A stretch of DNA of 64,000 nt from Phialophora verrucosa (lineage: Eukaryota; Ascomycota; Eurotiomycetes; Chaetothyriales; Herpotrichiellaceae), in assembly GCA_002099365.1 (NCBI GenBank), contig MSED01000004.1, positions 2,108,001 through 2,172,000 on the forward strand, read 5' to 3'. This document shows, in pieces, positions 11,463 through 23,248 of the stretch. Every line of letters starts with the position of its first letter. Positions within the stretch are counted from its first letter, which is position 1. A program made the translations under genes and the position numbers. Below the pieces are notes generated by a model. The model ran no database searches. It was not told the origin of the DNA and was given only the letters and a program-made list of their open reading frames with translations.

Positions 11463-13397
11463 ATGAAGCTCTTCGGCAAGCGCTACCTGGGCCTGTCTGG
11501 CACCAGGCTCAACATTGCTATCGGCATCATAGCTGGGATTGACTTTCTGTACGTCTGATCGCTCCCTGCCTTTTCTCGATGCTAACACCTACAAGGCTAT
11601 TTGGCTATGACCAAGGGGTTATGGGAGGCCTCCTGACGCTCAAACAATTCACTTCTGTCTTTCCGGAAATCGACACTACTGCGGAGGGTACCAGAGGCCT
11701 TTCTCAGAGTCAAGCAAACCACAGATCCACTATCCAAGGCATCTCCATTGCTTCGTACAACCTCGGATGCTTCTGTGGCGCCATCGCTTGCATCTGGATA
11801 GGTGACATACTGGGCCGTCGCAAAACAATTTTCGTGGGTTCTTCGATCATGGTAGTTGGCGCTATACTTCAGGCAAGCGCTTTCAGCTTACCACATTTCA
11901 TTGTGGGACGCATCATTACCGGCATGGGCAACGGATTGAACACTTCTACCGTTCCCACGTGGCAATCGGAATGCTCGAAGTCACACCGAAGAGGCCAGCT
12001 GGTGATGGTTGAAGGCGCCCTGATCACCGGTGGAATCTGCATCTCGTGAGTGCTCCCCGGATACCACAACGTCTGGCCCCGAATTCCGCTTGTCCCGGTA
12101 AAGACCTTGGAGGCTAACGATAGAGCAGGTACTGGATCGATTTTGCGTGCTCTTTCATCGACAGTCAAGCGTCCTGGCGATTTCCCATCGCATTTCAGAT
12201 CGTCTTTGCTCTCATTATCTTGGCGTTCATTCTTGAGCTACCCGAGTCTCCAAGGTACATTCGAACCAGGGATTGTGGCTTTATGGCAGCTAGCTAACAC
12301 TTAGCAGATGGCTGATCTTGAAGGGGCAGGAAGAAGAGGCGCTCCAAGTGCTCGCCACCCTCTCCGACAAATCGATTGAGGATAAGTACATTCGTTCCGA
12401 ATTTGCAGCCATCAAGGATACAGTTCTCGAACAAGAACAGGCGACTTTCCGCGATTTGTTTACCATGGACGAAAACCGGCATTTCCACCGTGTGGTTCTG
12501 GCGTATGCCAACCAAGTCATGCAACAGGTCAGCGGCATCAACCTAATTACCTACTATCCGGCTACAATCTACCAGAACGAGATTGGACTTTCGGGGTTTA
12601 TCTCTCGCATTCTCGCGGCCTGCAATGGCACCGAGTATTTTTTGGCCTCCTGGATCGCCGTCTTTATCATCGAGAAGGTGGGACGTCGGAAGCTCATGCT
12701 TTTCGGTGCCATCGGGCAGTCAGCTTCGATGATCATCCTGGCGGTGATGACCAAAATTGGTGGTAAAGGTCCTGGATGGGTGGCGGCGGTATTCTTGTTC
12801 ATATTCAACTCGTTTTTTGCAGTTGGATGGCTTGGTAAGTCGCTGTTGTTCCCCGAAACCTTTGCACAAACTCCTCTGCTCTTGTCTACAATTTCTGGCT
12901 ATCCTGAGACACATCCTAACTCGTCCACAGGAATGACTTGGCTATATCCCGCCGAGATCGTCCCTCTCAAGATCCGAGCCCCCAGCAACGCTTTGTCAAC
13001 AAGTGCAAACTGGGCGTTCAACTTCATGGTCGTGATGATCACCCCGGTCAGCTTTAGTTCGATCAAGTGGAAGACGTATCTCATCTTCGCGGTCATCAAC
13101 GCAGCCATGGTTCCAGTGGTCTACTTCTTCTATCCCGAAACTGCAACCCGTAGTTTGGAGGAAATGGATTCAATCTTCCACAAGACGAAGAATATCTTTA
13201 CCGTGGTCTGGACGGCCAAACACGAGCCCCATCGCTATGGCAAGCATGGAGAAGTTTTGATCGACTACGAAGAGACTGGCGAACACGAGCGACGACTGAG
13301 CCAGGCCGAACGACGAGGGAGCGTTCTGAGCACCCGAAGCGGAGCGGGATATGGGTCAGAAAAGGTAGTTGGTGCCGGCAAGGAGCACGAGGGTTAA
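11463..13397 (+). CDS. MFS sugar transporter
   Basis: Five exons (11463-11548, 11596-12045, 12129-12254, 12308-12834, 12931-13397) give 551 residues, typical for the fungal sugar porter family with 12 membrane segments. The signatures are FLLFGYDQGVMGG in the first helix, LGRRKT in the loop 2-3 region, PESPRW after helix 6, QQVSGINLITYY in helix 7, and PETATRSLEEMD after helix 12. The protein should sit in the plasma membrane and import a hexose, pentose or related compound by proton symport; the substrate is not readable from sequence. The C-terminal tail after residue about 480 is hydrophilic. No catabolic gene is directly adjacent. Confidence 0.92.
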
Positions 13398-14110
13398 GGA
13401 GACCCTAAGGAGAGCTCTCATAGCCATCGAGACGACACTATAAAAGCCTCGCGTGTGAAGGAGGGAAGACATCAGAACTCCGCCTCGGCAAACACTGGGT
13501 ATCAATGGCCCAAATAGGAAAGTTTACATGCCCCAAACACTCTGCGCGCTCTGCCTGTTAGTTTTATTCGCAAGAACCTAAATGCTTAATGGGCGAATGC
13601 GAACCCGAATTCGGCGTGATGGACAGGCCTAGAGCAGCGACGAGGGCAGAGGTCGTTCGGGCGCGCTGCCGTGCACTGTTCCAGGCAATTCCAGGGTGTG
13701 TCCGGAACGTTGATAGCCACCGCAACCCCGCAATAGGTGTAGCAGGAGGGGTAGTGTCAGCATCGCAATGTATTCATTAGTGATCAGAATGGCGCAATTG
13801 CACAATCCAGAGCGCGTATAGCTTGAATCAGATAGCTTCTCGCCTCTTTAATTGACCAGGCGGCGAATTAGGAGCGGTTGATCCTGAGCGCGGAACGAGA
13901 GCTCGAGTTCCGAGACATCTGAGAAGGAAGAAAGTATATCTACCACCGCGGAGCCCTGTGTTAAGCGCTTGAAACATTTGTCCATCAAACTCATACTAAC
14001 GCACCATCAAACCATCATATACGATCGATCTGGCGCTCCATTCTGTTGCCCGTCTGCAATTGACCCAAAGCCACATCTCAGCGAATTCGCTCAGCAACCC
14101 TCGAAGAAAA
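13398..14110. other. Spacer, no gene seen
   Basis: This is the 3' flank of the transporter and 5' flank of the DUF427 gene. I see nothing coding, repetitive or RNA-like. Confidence 0.5.
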
Positions 14111-15086
14111 ATGTCCGAGTAAGTGTGGGCTTGCTCACCTGAACCCGGTCTCGCTAACAATGGTACGTATCAGCCTCGCAGAACTGGCATCCAAGCTCTT
14201 CAGCGCCAACAAAGAAACGCAAACGAAGATCGTGGGAACGGAGAAGCGCGTGCGCGGTGTCCTGAATGGCAAATACATCTTCGACACCACGGCGGCGAAG
14301 CTGGTGTGGGAGAACGGATTCTATCCAAACTACTGGATCCCGCGGTCCGACTTCCTCAGCACAGCCACATTCGCCGAAGACAAACCCGTGTCGGGAATCG
14401 ACTCGTCCACATCGACCCTGACCGTCGACAACAAATCCGTCGCGTCGCTCGTCGTCCCCAACTCGTTCAACTCAGAGCTGGCGGGCTACGTAAAGATCGA
14501 CTTTAAAGCGCTCGACGCTTGGTACGAGGAGCAAGCCCAGATTGTCTACCACGCGAAGGACCCCTTCCACCGCGTCGACGTCATCCCCACGGGTCGCCAC
14601 GTGAAGGTTGAAATCGACGGCGTGGTCGTCGCAGACACGGGGTCCGAAGGCGGCGTCATGTCCCTTTGGGAGACCAGATTCCCGGCTCGATGGTACCTGC
14701 CTCGTACGGCCATCAGGTGGGAGTATCTGACACCCAGCGACACGCATACGGGATGTCCGTACAAGGGAGAGGCGAGCTACTATAATGCCGTGATCAACGG
14801 GAAGGAAATCAAGGATGTGGCCTGGTGGTACAAGAACCCAATCCAGGAGAGTGCTGGCATCCTGGGCATGTTGTGTTTCTATCCGAACAAGGTTGACACG
14901 TTCGTTGACGGGAAGGCGATTGAGAAGTGAGTATTCCTTCGACGCTGGTCGCCGTGTGCTTGGGGGCTTGCCTAGACTGTGCCGTCCCGGACTCGGGGTC
15001 TCAGTGGGCGGGTACTAACAGCGGGCAGGATTGGGATGCCGATGAAAGAGAAGCCAAGGGAGGAGAAAAAGAGCTGTAATTGCTAG
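14111..15086 (+). CDS. DUF427-family protein with two domains
   Basis: Three exons (14111-14118, 14174-14926, 15029-15086) give 272 residues. The first exon carries only MS and part of a codon. The last intron has a perfect TACTAAC branch site; without that splice the protein would stop four residues into the intron. The first DUF427-like half (about residues 20-110) has VRGVLNGKYIFDTT and YWIPRSDF. The second (about 145-260) has the family core CPYKGEASYYN, followed by VAWWYKNP and GMLCFYPNKVD. DUF427 proteins are soluble beta-barrel-like proteins of unknown biochemical role in bacteria and fungi. The tail ends KKSCNC, two cysteines next to basic residues. Confidence 0.88.
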
Positions 15087-15430
15087 AGAGCGCCATGTCG
15101 TGCTATATCAGATGTCAGTAGGAGAAATTCTAGCTGAAAGCAACGTTGATGGCATTTGGTCTCGAGTCCTCCATAGCCTGTGAGGGTTTGAATGCCTCGA
15201 ATGTATTGCCGGTTGACGGTCCGTCATGTAATCCCAATCCTCAGAGAAGGCTGAGGGAAGAAACAGCAACACTGCGAGGCTGAATGTTATGTAAGCCAGG
15301 CTGTGGGCATTGCAAACATGACATCATTGCTACATGTTTCAATGCTCTCCAAAAATCGAGGACGTGGAAGCTGAGGTTACCACCTTTCCTCGGTGATTAT
15401 TAGCATAAATCGACCGTCGTAGCCGCAAGA
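15087..15430. other. Short spacer
   Basis: A 344-bp spacer between two genes on the same strand. I see nothing notable. Confidence 0.5.
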
Positions 15431-16096
15431 ATGAACGCGGCTCTGTATACAACGCGTCTTCTCCCACGAGTGCCTCGTCGATTCGCTCAATTGCGAGCCG
15501 TGTCAACACTGAGCAACAACCCGCACATTTACGTCTTCGCCCACCCTCAGAATCCCTCGTCTCACATCCTGTCTCTACTACCTACAGATCCTCCGTCTTC
15601 CTCATTAGCAATTGGCACGACCACAGATCTACCACCTACGCCCCATTCCTTCATTGAAAACCCACGTCTCCTTCCCATCCTCCACTCGGTAATCAGCGAG
15701 AATGCCTCTTCCGACCCTCAGGTCCAATCCGAGGCCGCAGTCATGATATCCAACTCTGGCGCCTCTTTCTTCCAAACAGCCCGCCGGCAACAGACTGGCT
15801 CTGCTGGCGCCTCTGATCAAGGCGGCCATGGCAGTGCTGGTCGAGGCGGTTGGGTACACGTGGCCGATCAGCGACGGATACCTGATTTCGGACGTATTCC
15901 TGATCCCGAGGACATATTTGGGAGTGTCGAAGTCGATGGGCAAGGGAACTTCGTCGATGGTCACGGAAGGTATCAGCCCAGTGGGACTTATAGGATCTGT
16001 ACCAACGACGGCATTCTGGGCTTGACAGATTTTATGAGACAGAAGCTTGTGGAGAGGCTGGAGTTGGAAGAGGCGGCGGAGAAGAATAAGAAATGA
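15431..16096 (+). CDS. Conserved fungal protein, probably mitochondrial
   Basis: A single exon encodes 221 residues. The N-terminus MNAALYTTRLLPRVPRRFAQ followed by LRAVSTLS is rich in Arg, Ser and Leu and lacks acidic residues, as expected for a mitochondrial presequence. The middle is Gly-rich (GGHGSAGRGGWVHVADQ). It is followed by a compact motif, GRIPDPEDIFGSVEVDGQG, and then YRICTNDGILGLTDFMRQK. I recall similar uncharacterised proteins in other ascomycetes, but I know of no function. No catalytic motif, membrane helix or cofactor site is visible. Confidence 0.82.
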   Translation: MNAALYTTRLLPRVPRRFAQLRAVSTLSNNPHIYVFAHPQNPSSHILSLLPTDPPSSSLAIGTTTDLPPTPHSFIENPRLLPILHSVISENASSDPQVQSEAAVMISNSGASFFQTARRQQTGSAGASDQGGHGSAGRGGWVHVADQRRIPDFGRIPDPEDIFGSVEVDGQGNFVDGHGRYQPSGTYRICTNDGILGLTDFMRQKLVERLELEEAAEKNKK

Positions 16097-16527
16097 GTAC
16101 ACAAGGCGCAGACTGGTCTTGAAAACGAGCGGGCATGACGAGGAAGAGATCACCAGCAGCATGCAAACCCGTTCTGAGCTTGGATCCAGGTGCGAAGACT
16201 CTTTCTCCCGGCTTCTCTCAGCAACCTCCTACAAGCTATATTGAGCCGCGGCAGTGCACACGAAGATTTCTCCGGCGCATCTAGGACAGCCGCACCTGCG
16301 AGTGAGGCGCAATCAACACTGTACAGCTAAGCAGAACATAACAACAACGGCCGCAGCTCCATAATGAATCGGAAAAGGAAGTCTCGGGCTGGAAGGACGC
16401 CATGCTCACCGCCCATTCCGTTGATCCAACGAAGCCGCTTCGATTCGCATGCTCCAGATTCATCCTGGCAATCCTGGTGAAGCCTCAAAACAGTTTTTAG
16501 GAGCGGTCAACTTGGATGATGACCATG
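16097..16527. other. Spacer, nothing seen
   Basis: The region lies between the 3' ends of a plus-strand gene and a minus-strand gene remnant. I see no further gene or repeat. Confidence 0.4.
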
Positions 16528-17030
16528 TTATTTTTCACGGCCCTTGTACTTGGGCCGGTAATCATCATCTGGTCCACGGATCACCCACCTAGATGGGATT
16601 CTCTCTTCGTGTTCGCCAGTCTGCTTGGCTTCATGGTTAACTAAGGTCGAAGCACTATAATTGGCAGACGCAATATGCGTCGATGAGAGTAATGTTCTCG
16701 AAAATGTAGCCAGGTATCGCTTATGGGCAATGGCTAGGCGGTCGGAGAGGAATCCACCGGTGAGCTTATCGACCTTCTCAATGCTCTTGCGTTTCTCTTC
16801 TTGAAGTCGCAGGCCTTTGCCACAATCCTGCACCCGTCATCTACCTTGATCTCTCGGTATACGTCTTGGACCGGGTTCTCGCATTGATTGTCAACAACAG
16901 CACGAATCTCGTAGACCCATCAGAATCTGGGATGGTTGTACTGGTATAGAGCTCGGATGGTCCAAAGCTGCGTTGGCGTGAAATGAGGTTGTCCTTTCCT
17001 GCGGTAGCTGAAGAGTTATTCTCCTCTCCA
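16528..17030 (-). pseudogene. Decayed gene: in-frame TGA and a frameshift
   Basis: Two minus-strand frames look strongly protein-like but do not join. Reading from about 17010, one frame gives FTPTQLWTIRALYQYNHPRF, then TGA (near 16860), then WVYEIRAVVDNQC and VYREIKVDDGCRIVAK. From about 16815 the coherent reading moves to another frame, GLRLQEEKRKSIEKVDKL, continuing through SDRLAIAHKRYLATF to a stop at 16528. The TGA sits in an otherwise uninterrupted stretch with no room for an intron, and the frame change is consistent with a one-base indel near a GGCC run. A splice acceptor (CTACCGCAG) precedes the first segment, so earlier exons may be lost or unrecognised. I do not recognise the family. 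Sequencing error at both sites is the main alternative. Confidence 0.5.
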
Positions 17031-17926
17031 CCCTTCAGAATACACAGCAAGATATCAAGCCGAGACGCCCGGATATTTTGCATTTAGTTTGCGAGTCGCC
17101 AGAAGCACAACTTACCCATGTGATGACGCGCCTGCTGCCTTGCTCAGCTACGACCTCGACATCAGCGTCATGTACGATACGAGCCACGACTGGCACAGGT
17201 CCTCCCAATTCCGCCAGGAGAGACTGAGACCATTATCCAAACGACATTTATGCCCTTCCCTAGGCATATCACTTCTCGTCGTGATCGGTAACTTTTACTA
17301 CCAAGTATGTAACTGTGTACTCGTACTAATACTCCATAGTCAGGACATTGACGCATCTCACCGCCACCTCGGCAGTAGGAAGCAAGTCCATCCCCCGACC
17401 CAATGGGATATCAACCCTCCTCACGCGAAGTATCCAGCCTTATCTTCTGATTCTCTAGAACTCTCCGGTCTCCGGTCCCGCTCCTTGTCATCATTTATCA
17501 TTTACTCGTATAATTTGACACTTTATCATTCCGTAGGCCGTATCGAGGATTCAGCTCGCCATTTCCCATCTGACCACCTCCCCCCATCGATCTCTTGCTC
17601 TTCCCGTCTTGCCACAAGCCTGTTCAACATCCCTTGATTTGTTGCCCCCATAACTCACTATCCACGAACATGAATATCACGATGATGGACACGATGGAAT
17701 TGCCGGCTTCGCACATTTCGCTTCTCTAACACGTGCTTGTTCATGTGCTTGTGCTTGAGACCGTGCTTGACTCTTTGGGAGAGACGTGACCTCCTCTCTG
17801 TTTCTCTGAGTGTGTGCAGTACGGAGCTATTGCGTATTGCGTGGTGGAGGAAGCATTCATCCACTCACTCGGCCACTCTCATTCAGATACAAGCTCACCC
17901 ACTCGCTCACCACTCGATAGTTAACT
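17031..17926. other. Upstream region of the SET gene
   Basis: The region between the decayed gene and the SET gene has one long plus-strand open frame (17089-17637) of unlikely composition and no recognisable domain. The last 250 bp before the SET start codon are pyrimidine-rich, as expected for a fungal promoter or leader. Confidence 0.35.
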
Positions 17927-19447
17927 ATGCGCAAGGGGAAGAGATCCAAGAAGCGCATCGAGACCGAGACCGAGCAACAAGATGGTCGGGCCACATCCTC
18001 CACTGAGACAGTGGTGCAGAACGAACAAGGGCAGGGCCAGGGCGTAGATGAGGTGAGCGGTCTGCGATCCTTGAAGATTGCATTTCAATGCATTCCGTGT
18101 CGTCTCGATTTTCCTTTGCCGTCTGTGTTTCGTTTCCATTTCGTGGTGACCTGACCTGACATGACCTCACCCAGATGAGGCAGACTAATGGCCATGTATG
18201 ATTCATGTACTGTGTAGCAGACGCTAATGCCACAGGTGCAGATCCAGCTCCAGCTCCAGGTGCAGGTGCAGGTACAAGATAGGATCGAGAAATTGGCCCT
18301 GAACGATGACCAAGTCACCCCAGCCTTCCTGGTACCTGTCCTTGCAGGCACCCGCGACACCTCGAGAGCCAACACCAGCTCCCCTTCCAGCTCTGCTTCC
18401 ACCTCCACCTGTACGAGCACGATTACGCCGCCTCAGGAATCGCTCCTCCGCGTCATCAGCACCCCCGACCGCGGCCTCGCCGTCGTGACTACCCGCAAGA
18501 TCAAGGCCGGCACCCTTGTCCTCGCGGAAAGACCACTAATCGCACTCTCCAAGACCGAGGAAACCGACCCGCAAGCCATCGAGCGCGACTTCGCCGCCCT
18601 CTCAAAGTCCGACCAACGACTCTACCGCTCGTTGTTCGACGCGCAGAAGTCGCGCATGTCCCGCGTCGTCTCGATCTACTACTCCAACTGCTACAATTGC
18701 GAGGATTCCGGCACCGCCACGAACATGGCAATCGATGACGACGACGACGAGGAGGAGCACCACGCACGCCGCCGAGGCTCCGCGATCGGCGCCCTCTCAA
18801 GCCGGATCAACCATTCGTGCGTCCCCAACGTGCAGTTCTCGTACCACAGGGAGAAAGGCGAGATGCGCTTCTTTGCCCTGCGGGATATTCCGCGCGGGAG
18901 GGAACTGTGTGGCAATTATGAGCGCGAGGTGTGCCACGGCGCAGCGGACCGGCAGAGGGCCCAGCGCATGTATTACGGCTTTGTGTGTTCTTGCGAGGCG
19001 TGCGCGCCGAGGACCGAGTTCTGGGCGAAGAGCGATGAGCGGAGGAAGGGCATGCATGATGCGTTGGCGAGGGTGAAGAGGGCGGAGAAGAGATGGGGGG
19101 CGGCGGAATCGGTGCCGAGTGAGAAGCAGCGACACCAGCACCAGCAGAAGGAGAGAGAGAATGAGGAGAAGCAAAGGGACAAGGAGAAGGCTCAAATTGT
19201 GGTCGAAGCTCTCGAGGCCTTGACGAGGCTGGAAGGCCTTTTGTTCAAGGAAGGTCTGGTGGGCGTGCCGTTGGCCAACACATACAGGGGCATGGCGAAG
19301 TGGGCGGAGAGGAAAGGCGAGACGGCCACGCACGAGGTTGTCAAGTGGAAGACGCGCGAATTGGAGGTCTGCACTACTTGTTTTGGCGAGGATGCTCGAC
19401 GGACACGAGACATCAAGGCGAGGTTGGACCAGTTGCGCGGGGAGTGA
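17927..19447 (+). CDS. SET-domain protein
   Basis: Two exons (17927-18052, 18221-19447) give 450 residues. The first exon is basic then Gln/Gly-rich. The second opens with an alternating Val/Gln/Leu run coded by CAG-containing hexamers. The SET region starts around residue 120 with DRGLAVVTTRKIKAGTLVLA. It has the signature RINHSCVPNVQFSYH near residue 240, ELCGNYE (substrate and cofactor pocket), and the cysteine cluster CSCEAC that follows the SET core. This split layout resembles SMYD/Set5-type lysine methyltransferases or SET proteins that modify non-histone targets. A Lys/Glu/Gln-rich helix occupies about residues 320-375. The enzyme would use S-adenosylmethionine; the substrate is unknown. 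Confidence 0.85.
18233..18278 (+). repeat. Imperfect CAG-type hexamer run in the SET gene
   Basis: Repeated units close to CAGGTG and CAGCTC encode the Val/Gln/Leu alternation directly after the intron of the SET gene. Slippage here would change the length of the run without breaking the frame. Confidence 0.7.
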
Positions 19448-19609
19448 GTGATTCGCTTTGTCTATGTCTCTGTCCTCCTCTATGTCTGTCTGTATATATA
19501 TGTAGCAAACATACTTTACTCTACCGGGGGCACTCGGCAATCCACTGTCGCTATAATAGTCACGGTTGGGTCGATTGTATCAGGATCCCACCTCCTTGGC
19601 TCTCTCTCT

Positions 19610-21260
19610 TCAATCTTTCTTCTCCTTCAACCGGTACAGCGCGGCCTCCAACTCGACCAACAGCTCCCTGCAGAGCGAATCACCCGCGGGGAGGATTTGC
19701 GTGAACAACGTGGCCGCCACGCCTCCCTCCCTATCGATAAACCAGCCCAAATTCGGCAACCCGCCCCACGACACCGTCCCCTTCTTCCTCCTACCTTGCA
19801 CATCCAGCATGTTGACCGCTCCGACGAGCGAATGGCCCACGGGCATCAACTCGTCCTTCGTGGCTTCGTCCCCTGATTGACGGAAGAGCCGTTGACTGGA
19901 ACCCATGAGCACAAAGGCGCGGAACGCCTGGCTGCTCGCCTCGCCGATCTGCGGCCGGAAGAGTTCGTCCACGCTGGCCTTCTCCAGCAAGGGGCCGCCG
20001 CCTTGGAGAAGACACGACAGCAACTTGACGTAGTCGGTCGCGGAACCGTAGAGGCCCGCTCCGCCGATTGCATCGCGCACTTCGAGCGGCCACGGCGATG
20101 TGCCGGGTTGGGAGGCGAGAGAGGAGCCGGAGCGGACGGCCGGTTCGTGAAGGGGCGGCATCGGGTCAGGGGAGAAGTGTTTCGTCGGGTGGAAGGTCAT
20201 GCGTGTGGCACCGAGGGGCCGCCAGATGTTTTCTTGCATGTAGGTCTCGAGGTCCTGCTTGGTCAGGGCTTCGATCTGTATGTCAGGTGTCGTGAGTCAG
20301 TGCTCTCGTTCTCTCATCTGTCGGTGGCTAAGCTGAGCGAACAGCAACGGGAACGGGATGACAACAAGGAGGAAGAGCCTCACAACTTGGCCGGCCCAGT
20401 CGAGCCCTGGAGAGTATGCCCATGATGTACCTGGCTGGTAGACTAGTGGGTGTGTCGAGCCTTCCTGTGGCACCTCGTTAGCGACACATTCGTGGCTGTG
20501 TTACTTATCATGGACAGTAAGGTGCAGCTGGGTTTCTCACAATCTTTCCACTGAACATGTTATCCTTCCGGCCCCTCTGTGCCGACCACTTCAGGATCAG
20601 TGGATTGCCCACGTCGTAGCAGAACCCCGAGGTGTGCGAACACAGCTGCCTGGATCTACATCAGACCCGTACGTTCTCGCTCGGCAAAAGCGATTGAAGA
20701 CAAAGGGACACCCTTTACCGCAAGGTAATCTTCCCTTGGACATCCTCGTAGATCGGCGCTCCCTTGGGCTTGATCTTCTCGAAATCAACCTTTCCACCGG
20801 CCCTCAGGGTGGCAAGGAGGTCCAGGTCGTCGGCCGTCTCATTTTCGCCCTCAAAGCCAACAAGGACTTTCACATCCTTGAGCGCGGGAACAACGTCGCG
20901 GACGTCATCGTCCAAACCGATCAGACCCTTTTCAACCAGTTGCATCGCAGCCACCGAGGTGACTAGCTTACTCTGGCTGGCAATCCATGTTAACGTGTCT
21001 GGCGTCAGGGGTTCGGATCTGTCGACTACTCTGCTGCCGAAGGAAGAGCGGTAGAGATCGTTGCCTAGCGCAGCACCCGTTATCAAACCATCCAGGCGAT
21101 ACGGCGGTGCCGATGAAGACGAGGTCCAAGGTTAGAGGTCTAATCGGACACCGCACCCGACGTACACACCTTTGCTATCTACCGCAACAAATGTGGCGCC
21201 GTGCACAGAACCTGCTGCGGGGTCGGTGTACCGCTTGAGGATCTCGTCCAACTCGGCCAT
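19610..21260 (-). CDS. Beta-lactamase-like serine hydrolase
   Basis: Five exons (21260-21170, 21064-20719, 20649-20541, 20464-20384, 20275-19610) give 430 residues with all phases consistent. The catalytic tetrad region is TLTWIASQSKLVTS (Ser-x-x-Lys), near residue 66. Further on are HTSGFCYD and PGTSWAYSPGLDWAG, where the Tyr would act as the second catalytic residue, then the C-terminal WGGLPNLGWFIDREGG. This is the class C beta-lactamase, EstB and LovD superfamily, whose fungal members are esterases or acyltransferases rather than antibiotic-resistance enzymes. No signal peptide is seen, so it is probably intracellular. The first intron removes 105 nt and gives VDSKGNDLYRSSFGS, which fits the family. 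It is convergent with the SET gene, 162 bp apart. Confidence 0.88.
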
Positions 21261-23248
21261 TGATACCTCGTCTGCTTTCAAGGTCCGTGCCAATGGCCGC
21301 CAATGCAATATATGAGAAGTGGATGCGTAGGGCTGTAGTATAGCTGCTATAAGTGTTCGATACAGGAGATGATACTTAGGCACAGCCCATGCGGTGGTCG
21401 CCCGACGGTCGATGGTCAGCTTTTGGGCTGCCGAGTAATACCCGACCCCCGCTCCGGTGTTGTGTTGTGCCGCGGTGTCGCGCACATCGGAATAAATGTG
21501 CATTAATGAAGAAGAAACGGCGACGTCTCCAATACTGATATGGCCTCGACGTCAAGGACAGACTTACTCGATTACCCGCATCCTTCCTCTGCTTGGGTAC
21601 CTCAGATAGTTTCCGAGCAAGCAGGACCGGGATCCTCTACTTGCGACCTGCGAGTTATTGGTTGCATATCCAGGAGTATATTGGAATAGGAGCCTTGATA
21701 CATTGTATCTTCGTAGATGCCGGGCCTGATACGGCTTGGAGTCCAGGTTGAGAGGAGATTGTCACAAAGCTCTTAAGAGTAGGTATGTTGTCCACCCAGT
21801 GCTTTTGGAGCGACGTCCCGGACGTAGCTGCCAAAGAGATGCGCTGCAAAACAGAGATACCGAAAGGGAAAATAGTCCAGAAGCCGTCAGAACATAATTC
21901 TTTACCATGTAGCAGTCCACAGTGCCCAGAACTAGACTTCAAAAGCCTCAGCAAAATGCTTTCCTCTTCGGGAGCATAGTAACTCGGATTGAGCCGTGTC
22001 GCGAGTGCATGACATGTCAAGAAGTAGTGGCGAAAGTCTTGCCGTTATATGATGCTTGATGGCATGGATATATGGAGAATCACATACAATCGAACTCGAG
22101 AGAGGTTCACCACTGCCATCAGAAGGGTCCTGTATGATTGACTTCGAGATCCTAGACATAGTTCTTCCTCGTTATCCCAACCGCTTCAAGTTAGATGTCA
22201 TCTGCTGCCACGTGAAGGAGGGCTCGTCTTCTTGCTTGGTCTCATTGGAAGAGCTGTGTTCGCTGCTCAATACCGAAAATCGGGGTTGTTGGGGGCCGGG
22301 ATAAGGAAACGCACGGACGAAGAGCCTGTCACTGCAGAGCGAGATTGGTGTATTACCGTTTGGCTTTGCAACCAATACTCTTGTACCAAAGAGTCTTGAA
22401 TGCGAGACCTCTCGCTGTAGGACTTCTGACTGCAACCGACGACAATCGCGGGCTCGGCGAGACTGGGTGGCTGCTGTGTCGAATCAGCTGACTGAACCAA
22501 AAGTAGACTTCAGTGACATGCGGGAGGGAAAGCGTTCGCACGGGCTGCCTTGCCAAGCGAGGCGACGAAAGTTACGCAGCGGATGTCCGGAGTGCATTGA
22601 GATAGAACCCGTGTGCTGATGAATGTAAAGGCGTCTTTTTCGATGCCTTCTATGGCATGAATATCTGAAAGCACGAGATCCCAACTAACGAAATTTTGTG
22701 TTGTGCTTCGGTGAGTGACTGATGAGTGAAGAAAGCGGAAGGGGCAACAAGCTCAGGTCATTCGCGCGCCGTGTCGAAGCTTCGTCGACTAGCGGCGCGA
22801 TCACCAAGGTCACTGGCTAAGCGACAATCCTGACTTTGAGGCTGGTGTGAGGCTTGCCACGCGGTCGGCATCTCAGATCGCCAGAGGCTCCGTGAGCCTC
22901 CACCTGGCGATCCAAGCTTGAAACTTCGATTACTCTATCTTCAGCCCTTTGTATCTTGGACGGGACCACCACGGTCAGCAAACTGGAGCGTAGTCTTGCC
23001 ATTATGCTTTCTCACTGCTCCTTTGAAGGAATCATCAAATGACAAGTGGCTAGGCGACCGATGCTAGGTCAGAAGCTGGAGCTAGAAGCCAGCGCGATTC
23101 CATCAGCGTTACACGTGCTGGTCGAACAGTCAAACTGAGTTGGTCTACAACGTAGAGTAACGGTTGCGGGCGGTCAGGAGTACAAGATGCCCGGGCTCTC
23201 TCAGCCTCAACTTCGACTTCTCGGTCACCCCTCAGTCCAACCAACATC
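21261..23248. other. Long region without a confident gene
   Basis: Nearly 2 kb between divergent genes. The 22172-22684 part has overlapping open frames on the minus strand that look weakly protein-like (for example LFVRAFPYPGPQQPRF), but no start, splice structure or family could be assigned. The rest contains promoters. A short unrecognised or decayed gene cannot be excluded. Confidence 0.35.

Noticed and set aside
17089..17637. 182-codon plus-strand frame upstream of the SET gene
   Set aside because: Composition is not protein-like, there is no domain, and the region is AT/pyrimidine-mixed leader sequence.
18797..19540. 247-codon frame antisense to the SET gene
   Set aside because: It mirrors a GC-rich coding region and has no domain. 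The sense frame has a clear SET signature.
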